Below, one piece after another: positions 6,858 through 11,282 of a stretch of DNA of 11,282 nucleotides. Position numbers and translations under genes: made by a program. Source of the stretch: Phycisphaerae bacterium (GTDB lineage: Bacteria > Planctomycetota > Phycisphaerae > JAAYCJ01); NCBI GenBank assembly GCA_015486815.1, contig WFQY01000086.1, positions 1-11,282 of the forward strand. Direction: 5' to 3'. Position 1 is the first letter of the stretch; every line of letters begins with the position of its first letter. Under the pieces are notes generated by a model that saw only the letters and a program-made list of their open reading frames with translations, was not told where the DNA came from and ran no database searches.

Positions 6858-7663
6858 TGAACACTCCTTTTATCAATATATCCGAGCCTCTTTGACATCT
6901 TGATACCAAATGTCCTTACCAATTCTCTCATCTGACGAAATGTATCATCATCAAGCCTATCCTTGGGTCCGGATATCCCGATAGCAGCAACGACATTTCG
7001 TGAAACATCACGTACCGGTGCTGCGAGACATCGAATACCAATGCGAAATTCTTCATCATCAACAGCTAATCCTACTTCACAAATCCGCTGACATTCTTTT
7101 TCAAGTCGTACCAGAGACGTAATTGTTTTTGGGGTGTACTTCTTCAATCGCTGTTTTCCCAGTACGTCTTTTAGCTTTTCCCTTTCGTAATCACAAATGA
7201 GAGCTTTGCCCAACGCTGTGCAATGCAGCGGTTCACTACTACCCACTCTACTCGTTACCGCCAGAGTGTGCCGACTCGAAATACAATGGGTAAGAATAAC
7301 TCTACCTCGTCCGTAAACACCCAGATGAGCGGTCTCTCCTGTCTGCTCTGCAAGGTCAGAGAGAAACGGACCTGCAATATCGTACAATTCCACACGCCCA
7401 GCCGTCTTACACGCCAACTCTGTTATAGCAGGTCCCGGAAGATATCGTTTCTGTGAGTCCTGAATGACATACCCGTAATCGAGGAGTGTTGCCATCAGCC
7501 GATGCGCCGAACTCCTCTCAATTCCCAGTAGCTCCGCCAAGTCGCCAAGACTTACGGGCTCATCGGACGAGACTACATATTCAAGTAGCGTAAGCCCTCT
7601 GCTCAATGATTGAATCGTCGATCGCGATTTCAATTTTGTCTTTGTAATTACCGTCTCTACCAT
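6854..7663 (-). CDS. IclR-family transcriptional regulator
   Basis: A 269-residue IclR-type regulator. The N-terminal winged helix-turn-helix spans about residues 15-75, with SLGDLAELLGIERSSAHRLM as the helix-turn-helix. The C-terminal effector-binding domain (about 90-260) includes the typical segments HCTALGKALIC, VGLAVDDEEFRIGIRCLAAPV and AAIGISGP. IclR proteins bind small carbon metabolites, and many control the adjacent catabolic operon. This gene heads the operon and overlaps the next gene by ATGA, so it likely controls its own expression too; two palindromes just upstream are candidate sites. I chose ATG 7663. TTG 7672 is also in frame, but no Shine-Dalgarno sequence is visible for either, and the promoter -10 box lies so close that the transcript may be leaderless. 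Effector unknown. Confidence 0.92.
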   Translation of the reverse strand: MVETVITKTKLKSRSTIQSLSRGLTLLEYVVSSDEPVSLGDLAELLGIERSSAHRLMATLLDYGYVIQDSQKRYLPGPAITELACKTAGRVELYDIAGPFLSDLAEQTGETAHLGVYGRGRVILTHCISSRHTLAVTSRVGSSEPLHCTALGKALICDYEREKLKDVLGKQRLKKYTPKTITSLVRLEKECQRICEVGLAVDDEEFRIGIRCLAAPVRDVSRNVVAAIGISGPKDRLDDDTFRQMRELVRTFGIKMSKRLGYIDKRSVQ

Positions 7664-7671
7664 AGAAGCCA

Positions 7672-7700
7672 ATTATAATAAAATATCTTGTATTGCACAA
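7672..7700 (-). promoter_or_regulatory. Sigma70-type promoter of the IclR-led operon
   Basis: On the minus strand, TTGTGC (7700-7695) is followed by a 17-bp spacer and a perfect TATAAT (7677-7672). The expected transcription start is within a few bases of ATG 7663, which would leave no 5' leader. The -35 box lies inside a 12-bp palindrome, suggesting repression by blocking RNA polymerase. Predicted from consensus match only. Confidence 0.55.
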
Positions 7701-7702
7701 TA
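7691..7702. promoter_or_regulatory. Operator candidate 1 for the IclR regulator
   Basis: TATTG-CA-CAATA, arms of 5 bp around a 2-bp centre, covers the promoter -35 box. Its TGTATTGCAC portion (7689-7698) is also the exact inverse of GTGCAATACA at 7722-7731, so the two sites share half-site sequence. Confidence 0.5.
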
Positions 7703-7717
7703 AAATTATTTATTACT

Positions 7718-7729
7718 TATAGTGCAATA
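7718..7729. promoter_or_regulatory. Operator candidate 2 for the IclR regulator
   Basis: TATAG-TG-CAATA, one mismatch from palindromic symmetry and related to candidate 1, which lies 27 bp away centre to centre. A paired arrangement would allow two IclR dimers to bind cooperatively. Confidence 0.45.
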
Positions 7730-7899
7730 CATATCTAAACGGTCAGAAGCACAACAACCGCTTCTGTGGTTTATAACCATCCGGGGAAGCTCGCATGAGA
7801 GTTATAGAAAAGGAACTTCTGATATGTCCTTAAGGTAGATAGGAAATTGAAAACATTTATTCCCAAACTCTGGAGGCAATGCAAAGTCAACCGCCAAAA

Positions 7900-7920
7900 A
7901 CTACAACCAGACTACAACCA
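7900..7920 (+). repeat. 10-bp direct repeat, two copies
   Basis: ACTACAACCA occurs at 7900-7909 and again at 7911-7920 with one base between. The 11-bp period is one helical turn, as expected for side-by-side protein contacts. Function unknown. Confidence 0.6.
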
Positions 7921-7928
7921 ATAGATAC

Positions 7929-7955
7929 GATATCTGCGATATTTGCGATATATAC
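7929..7955 (+). repeat. Three tandem 9-bp units
   Basis: GATATCTGC, GATATTTGC and GATATATAC follow each other without a gap. They lie between the 10-bp direct repeat and the tRNA fragment. Confidence 0.55.
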
Positions 7956-8008
7956 ACAACCGTAAGTGCTTAAATCAGCAATATTTGCAAAATATGGGGG
8001 ATTTTGAT

Positions 8009-8052
8009 ATGAATTCGAAGTCCACAACTCTATCCAATTGAGCTACGGGCGC
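8009..8052 (-). pseudogene. 5' fragment of a tRNA-Arg(TCG) gene
   Basis: Reading from 8052 on the minus strand: acceptor strand GCGCCCG, T8-A9, D arm GCTC-loop-GAGT with the TTGGATAGAG pattern typical of tRNA-Arg, then anticodon stem GTGGA, loop CTTCGAA (anticodon TCG at 8018-8016) and a 3' anticodon strand TTCAT that pairs partly by G-U. After 8009 the homology stops: there is no variable loop, T arm or 3' acceptor strand CGGGCGC nearby. Only about 44 of some 76 nt remain, so no functional tRNA can be made. tRNA genes are common integrase targets, with crossover often in or near the anticodon arm, so the abrupt end suggests an integration or deletion boundary. Confidence 0.75.
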
Positions 8053-8168
8053 TAATTCATCTTTATTTTTTCCAAACTATCCCTACTTTCTACACAAAAG
8101 CGGGCAATATTGCAAGAAAATAGAAAGGGTAATTTTCGGATTTAGGAATAAAACACGCGTCGCATAGC

Positions 8169-8235
8169 ATACGGATTTCTCAAAATTAATAAGTTTCGCT
8201 GAGAAAGAAAACCTTCGCTCACCCTGCTACCGTAT
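8169..8235 (-). terminator. Nested inverted repeat after the hydrogenase operon, possible 3' mRNA structure
   Basis: Outer arms ATACGG (8169-8174) and CCGTAT (8230-8235) enclose inner arms TTTCTCA (8176-8182) and TGAGAAA (8200-8206). It starts 12 bp past the HypA-like stop. There is no U-run after the stem on the minus strand, so it is not a classical intrinsic terminator; it may stabilise the transcript end or be chance. Confidence 0.3.
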
Positions 8236-8247
8236 AGAAGCATCGGG

Positions 8248-8541
8248 TTAGTCTTCGCCTTCGATTTTCTTGATGATAATTTCTCTGCCGGTAGCTATCG
8301 TCGTACCACCATCGGGGTTGGTAAGCGTCTCGCCCGGCTCTACTATGTTGATGTCCGTCTGAGCCCCTTCAAAAATCGTTCCTTCGAAAGCATGCTCAAA
8401 ACTATGAGCAAGAAAATCGGCTTCCACACAATGAAGCATACCGACATCAAGAACAATTCTTGTTACTTTTTTCAAGCCATTATCGCGAGCCAGCTTCTCG
8501 AGCGACGGTAATATCTCGCGTGCAAGTTTATGTTCGTGCAT
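8248..8541 (-). CDS. HypA-like hydrogenase nickel-insertion protein lacking the zinc site
   Basis: A 97-residue protein starting MHEHKLAREI, where Met1-His2-Glu3 is the nickel-binding N-terminus of HypA. The middle (KKVTRIVLDVGMLHCVEADFL, then FEHAFEGTIFEGAQ) follows the HypA fold, and the end GREIIIKKIEGED matches the final HypA strand. HypA is normally about 113 residues and carries a zinc domain with two CxxC pairs; here that stretch is shortened to EPGETLTNPDGGTTIATG with no cysteine, leaving Cys38 as the only one. Known HypA hands nickel, with HypB, to the hydrogenase large subunit precursor, and the zinc domain helps that work. Whether this zinc-less version still does so is unknown. 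ATG 8541 has AGGGA about 9 nt upstream and lies 21 nt after the protease stop. It is the last gene of the operon. Confidence 0.8.
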   Translation of the reverse strand: MHEHKLAREILPSLEKLARDNGLKKVTRIVLDVGMLHCVEADFLAHSFEHAFEGTIFEGAQTDINIVEPGETLTNPDGGTTIATGREIIIKKIEGED

Positions 8542-8562
8542 AACAAATTCCCTTCACAAAAG

Positions 8563-9138
8563 TCAAAAGTCTTCGTTCAGGCATCTAAGCAGAAGTTTAT
8601 CCTTCTTTTCAATATCGGTTTCAAGTAAAACTTCCCGAAATTTATTACAATTTTTCCGCCAATTGTTTAGCAGTTTTATAATCTGATCTTCCAAACGGCC
8701 GAATGCATCGTTTAGTTCATCCGAGAGCTTATCGCTCTGTTCGACGGATTTCGGCTGAATTGCGAAAATCACCGTTGCTGGTCTGGAAAAAAATCTCTCC
8801 GCCATCGCAAGCGTCTGGGCAAAACTTATATCGTGAAGAGAAAATCCCTTCTCACCCTGATCTTCCGCTAACTGTGCGGGTATTATCAATCTGCTCTCGC
8901 TAGCTTGCAGTTTCATATCCGCGGAATCAACTATCAAAACCGCAGGTATCTCTTCGAGCAAATTCAGTAACCTTAATCCACCTACACCGCCATCGATAAA
9001 TTCCACCAACGGAAATTCCGATTGCCGCTCTATGAGTTTTTGTATGAGTAAAACGCCTATTCCGTCATCGCCCGAAAGAATATTGCCCAATCCCAAAACG
9101 GTTAGTTTCGGAGCTGGGCAATTATCGTTCCGATTCAT
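8563..9138 (-). CDS. [NiFe] hydrogenase maturation endopeptidase (HycI/HybD family)
   Basis: A 191-residue nickel-dependent endopeptidase that removes the C-terminal tail of the hydrogenase large subunit after nickel insertion. VLGLGNILSGDDGIGV (14-29) is the family signature. Asp25, Asp71 (LIVDSADM) and His102 (SLHDI) correspond to the nickel-contacting Glu16, Asp62 and His93 of E. coli HybD; the first is Asp rather than Glu, a change found in other family members. About 30 charged residues at the C-terminus exceed the usual length of roughly 160. ATG 9138 has GGAGAG about 8 nt upstream, overlapping the end of the large-subunit gene 13 nt away, so the two are translated together. The neighbouring large subunit, with its short tail after the last nickel ligands, is the evident substrate. 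Confidence 0.92.
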   Translation of the reverse strand: MNRNDNCPAPKLTVLGLGNILSGDDGIGVLLIQKLIERQSEFPLVEFIDGGVGGLRLLNLLEEIPAVLIVDSADMKLQASESRLIIPAQLAEDQGEKGFSLHDISFAQTLAMAERFFSRPATVIFAIQPKSVEQSDKLSDELNDAFGRLEDQIIKLLNNWRKNCNKFREVLLETDIEKKDKLLLRCLNEDF

Positions 9139-9151
9139 CTTATACTCTCCG

Positions 9152-10444
9152 TTATACGAATTCTACGTTGAGCATATGTACCGAACAGCTGATGCACGGG
9201 TCGTACGCCCTGACGAGCATCTCAAGCAGCAGAGTAATCTTATCTTGAGGTTGATCTATTATCTGTGGCAGCAATGCTCGCATATCGTCTTCGATATTTG
9301 CACAATTCTGATTTGTAGGAATTACCAAATTAGCTTCCACAATTTTACCGTCATCGTCATAGGTATAATCGTGGAACAGGATGCCTCTCGGCACTTCGGT
9401 TACTCCGACACCTCTGCCAGCTTTCGGTTTTACCTCCGGCGGTTCTTCGGGCTTGGGTCCGAGTTCGAGCAGCTGATTGACAACTTCCTTGAGGTCATAG
9501 AAGCAATGGACACATTCGATTACCTGCGCAACGTTTATCATATAAGGATTATGGCAGGGAGCTTTAAATCCCATCTTGTCAGCTGCCTCTTTTGCTTTCG
9601 GGTGAAGCATATCAAAATTATTATTTACCCTCGCCATCGCACCAACCTGATAGCTCGTGCGATTATTATATGCGTGCTTTGCAGTCGAGTGCTGAACAAC
9701 CTTTTCGTGAACGATTTTCAGATAATCCTGCTTATCGACCGCTCCCGTATCCGAGCTATAGACTTTACCCCAAATATACGGGAAGTGCGTATCATTTTTG
9801 AGAGATACGTATTCCGTTTCTCTTTCGAATTTCGGATATTCGAAAGAAGCGAACAAATCGACGGTAGCGGTTATGTCCGGTTCGAGCTCATCGATTTTCG
9901 CTAATAGCTCTTTAAGCTCCTTAGGCTTGGGGGTATATGTAAACCCTCCCGGTTCCATTCCTATCGGATGAACTTTTCTGCCGCAAACCATTCCAGCGAC
10001 ATAATTAGAAAATTTCTTCAGTCTAAGTGCCCTAAGCACAACGTCCGGATGAGATTCGACAAGCGGAACGACCGAAGGAGCGTTGACGTAATCGGGAGCT
10101 GCAAGAAAATACGTATGGAGAAAATGGCTCTGCATCGTTTCGCCGTGGCACACCACCTTTTTCAGCAAATTTGCTTGCTCGGACGCCTCGATGCCAAATG
10201 CTATTTCGGTAGCTTGCACCGAAGTTAATCCGTGTCCGACGGCACAGATACCGCAGATACGCGTGGTAATATGTCTGACATCTTTCCACTCGCGTCCTTC
10301 TAGCATCGCTTCGAAAAATCTCGGCGATTCCACGATTTCGAGCTTACATTCTTCAAGAGTGCCGTCTTTTGCCCGCACCTTAATATTTCCGTGTCCTTCG
10401 ACCCGTGTAAGGTGATGTACATTGATATCAATCGTCTTAGCCAT
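9152..10444 (-). CDS. [NiFe] hydrogenase large (catalytic) subunit, group 3 type
   Basis: A 430-residue subunit carrying the NiFe(CN)2CO centre. L1 is RICGICAVGH with Cys64 and Cys67; L2 is DPCISCSVH (415-423) with Cys417 and Cys420, so all four nickel ligands are present. HLTRVEGHGN near the N-terminus holds the conserved proton-relay Glu16. After His423 comes a 7-residue tail, MLNVEFV, which the adjacent endopeptidase would remove. The compact length, the lack of a membrane-type partner in the window and the Fe-S-rich small subunit fit cytoplasmic group 3 enzymes, most likely 3b (NADP-linked; beta-gamma-delta-alpha gene order), with 3c (MvhA-like) as the alternative. It exchanges electrons between H2 and, via the upstream subunits, a nicotinamide or other carrier. 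GGAG precedes ATG 10444 by 9 nt; 53 bp separate it from the small-subunit stop. Confidence 0.93.
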   Translation of the reverse strand: MAKTIDINVHHLTRVEGHGNIKVRAKDGTLEECKLEIVESPRFFEAMLEGREWKDVRHITTRICGICAVGHGLTSVQATEIAFGIEASEQANLLKKVVCHGETMQSHFLHTYFLAAPDYVNAPSVVPLVESHPDVVLRALRLKKFSNYVAGMVCGRKVHPIGMEPGGFTYTPKPKELKELLAKIDELEPDITATVDLFASFEYPKFERETEYVSLKNDTHFPYIWGKVYSSDTGAVDKQDYLKIVHEKVVQHSTAKHAYNNRTSYQVGAMARVNNNFDMLHPKAKEAADKMGFKAPCHNPYMINVAQVIECVHCFYDLKEVVNQLLELGPKPEEPPEVKPKAGRGVGVTEVPRGILFHDYTYDDDGKIVEANLVIPTNQNCANIEDDMRALLPQIIDQPQDKITLLLEMLVRAYDPCISCSVHMLNVEFV

Positions 10445-10497
10445 TTAATTTATCTCCAATAAGTTTTTTTCACCAACCACTAACATCCCGTTTCCAA

Positions 10498-11241
10498 TTA
10501 TTTCTTTGCTACTTCATAAAAGCCATTGTATAGCTGATATTCTTTGAGGATTTGCTCCATAGTCAAGCCATGCTCAGCCATAACTTCTTTGCAGGCATTA
10601 TTTTCAGCGTCATCCAAAAGACCTCGACACGCAACACAAGGTTTGCCATAACTCGGGCAGATAGCACCGCAACCTGCCCTTGCAACGACGCCCATACAAA
10701 CATTACCTTTTAACCATTGGCAGACATTGCCCTTCTGTTTGCATTCCACGCAAACCGGATAATTCGGTATTCGAGGCGTCCTTCCGGAAAGTACCGCCTT
10801 TATTACTTCCAATATTTCACTCTTCGGCGGAGGGCAGCCGTAAATCTTCAAATCCACAGGCACTACCGCTTCTACCGGCTGAGCCTCTACTGTCTTGAAC
10901 CAATCAGCTTTATCGCCATAAACTTTCTTCAGGCAATAATCCAAGCCTTTGTAGTTTTTCATTACATTCAATCCGCCAAGCGTAGCACAAGCACCGATAG
11001 GTATAAGCACCTTTGCACGTTCGCGAATCTCTTTGATTTCTTCGACATCCGAAGGTGTGGTAATCGCACCGTCGATAAATGCGATTTCATAATCGTCTGC
11101 ACGCTCGGACATAGCTTCACGGAAATTAACAAACTCAACGTGATTGAGTATTTCCGGAATCTCATCCTCGCAATTCAATATCTCCAGACTACACCCTTCG
11201 CATCCGGTGAAACTAAATACTGCAACCTTGGGCTTACTCAT
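10498..11241 (-). CDS. [NiFe] hydrogenase small (electron-transfer) subunit, group 3 delta-type
   Basis: A 247-residue Fe-S subunit. Cys14 and Cys17 (TGCEGCSLE), Cys85 (PIGACATLGG) and Cys136 (YGCPPPKSE) ligate the proximal [4Fe-4S] cluster beside the NiFe site. A C-terminal region with Cys164, 167, 174, 182, 191, 195, 202 and 205 can bind two more [4Fe-4S] clusters, as in the delta subunit of Pyrococcus-type sulfhydrogenase (group 3b) and unlike the single-cluster HoxY of group 3d. There is no Tat signal peptide, so the enzyme is cytoplasmic. ATG 11241 has GAGG with 6 nt spacing and overlaps the stop of an upstream reading frame as ATGA. The large-subunit gene follows, as expected for the delta-alpha order. 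The extra Cys24, 103 and 217 are unassigned. Confidence 0.93.
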   Translation of the reverse strand: MSKPKVAVFSFTGCEGCSLEILNCEDEIPEILNHVEFVNFREAMSERADDYEIAFIDGAITTPSDVEEIKEIRERAKVLIPIGACATLGGLNVMKNYKGLDYCLKKVYGDKADWFKTVEAQPVEAVVPVDLKIYGCPPPKSEILEVIKAVLSGRTPRIPNYPVCVECKQKGNVCQWLKGNVCMGVVARAGCGAICPSYGKPCVACRGLLDDAENNACKEVMAEHGLTMEQILKEYQLYNGFYEVAKK

Positions 11242-11282
11242 CGAACACCTCGCAATTCATAAAATAATTTTGATGATAGTTT
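11238..11282 (-). CDS. C-terminal end of an upstream hydrogenase-operon gene (partial)
   Basis: Fourteen codons and a TGA run in from the right edge: KLSSKLFYELRGVR then stop, with the TGA overlapping the small-subunit ATG as ATGA. This tight coupling is typical of operon partners. In group 3b operons the gene before the small subunit is the flavin-containing gamma (diaphorase) subunit, which is the natural expectation, but 14 residues are too few to recognise it. A second frame (ending NCEVFDE, TAA) is also open across this stretch, so the frame choice rests mainly on the ATGA overlap. Confidence 0.4.
   Translation of the reverse strand, partial: KLSSKLFYELRGVR

Larger units (their letters stand above)
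7732..8247. other. Gene-free region between the two operons
   Basis: About 516 bp with no convincing protein gene on either strand. It contains an inverted repeat CAGAAGC(9)GCTTCTG at 7744-7766 without a T-run, a 10-bp direct repeat (7900-7920), three 9-bp tandem units (7929-7955), a palindromic ATATTT-GCA-AAATAT (7981-7995), a partial tRNA-Arg (8009-8052), a perfect palindrome GCAATATTGC (8104-8113), and a nested inverted repeat (8169-8235) after the hydrogenase operon. The mix suggests an old recombination site rather than regulatory DNA alone. Confidence 0.6.

Noticed and set aside
7744..7766. Hairpin CAGAAGC(9)GCTTCTG as an intrinsic terminator
   Set aside because: No T-run follows the stem on either strand, and no gene ends close to it.
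7879..7965. Plus-strand 28-codon frame (MQSQPPKTTTRLQ...), preceded by GGAGG
   Set aside because: The ribosome binding site is only 3 nt from the ATG, the protein consists of the translated direct and tandem repeats, and no similarity is recognisable. Too weak to call a gene.
8009..8052. A functional or intron-containing tRNA gene
   Set aside because: No T arm or complementary acceptor strand CGGGCGC was found in the roughly 100 bp downstream, so it cannot fold into a tRNA.
9032..9904. 290-codon open frame on the plus strand
   Set aside because: It is opposite the protease and hydrogenase large-subunit genes, both of which have intact catalytic motifs. The composition is arginine- and isoleucine-heavy with no recognisable family.
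1..11282. CRISPR array, insertion sequence or intact prophage
   Set aside because: No regularly spaced repeats of array length, no transposase or integrase frame, and no phage genes are visible on either strand.

Overview
Every gene in this 11.3 kb window lies on the minus strand and reads right to left. There are two blocks, separated by about 570 bp of gene-free DNA. Base composition is moderate. The content points to an anaerobic or fermentative bacterium: a cytoplasmic [NiFe] hydrogenase, a split transketolase and a URO-D-fold protein in a catabolic operon, and a decayed four-helix-bundle (23S rRNA intervening-sequence protein family) gene. This mix resembles anaerobic Planctomycetota (Phycisphaerae/Sedimentisphaerales), but that is a guess from gene content. 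No rRNA or other phylogenetic marker is present.

Right block (about 8248-11282): the 3' end of a hydrogenase operon. It holds the last codons of an upstream subunit, the [NiFe] small subunit with eight extra cysteines for two further Fe-S clusters, the large subunit with intact L1 and L2 nickel-ligand motifs and a 7-residue C-terminal tail, a HycI/HybD-type maturation endopeptidase, and a HypA-like nickel-delivery protein that has lost its zinc-binding cysteines. The order small-large-protease-hypA and the small-subunit architecture suggest a group 3 (probably 3b, NAD(P)-linked) bidirectional enzyme. The catalytic and diaphorase partners should lie to the right of the window.

Middle (7664-8247): no protein gene. 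It holds a 5' fragment of a tRNA-Arg(TCG) gene ending just after the anticodon arm, short direct and tandem repeats next to it that look like a recombination scar, an inverted repeat downstream of the hydrogenase operon, and, beside the left block, a well-formed promoter overlapped by paired palindromes that are good operator candidates.

Left block (1-7663): one tightly packed operon of IclR regulator, IolD-like ThDP enzyme, methylmalonate-semialdehyde-dehydrogenase-type CoA-acylating ALDH, transketolase N-half, transketolase C-half, URO-D-fold protein, and RpiB/LacAB-type isomerase (cut by the window edge). Genes overlap or sit within a few dozen bases of each other. The exception is between the two transketolase halves, where a broken four-helix-bundle gene bracketed by perfect 13-bp inverted repeats has been inserted. 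The enzymes imply carbon-carbon cleavage of a ketose or diketone, two-carbon-unit transfer, aldose/ketose isomerisation and oxidation of a carboxylated semialdehyde to an acyl-CoA. The substrate cannot be read from the sequence. Inositol-like, tetrose/apiose-like and sulfosugar-like routes are all possible, and the combination may be an undescribed pathway.
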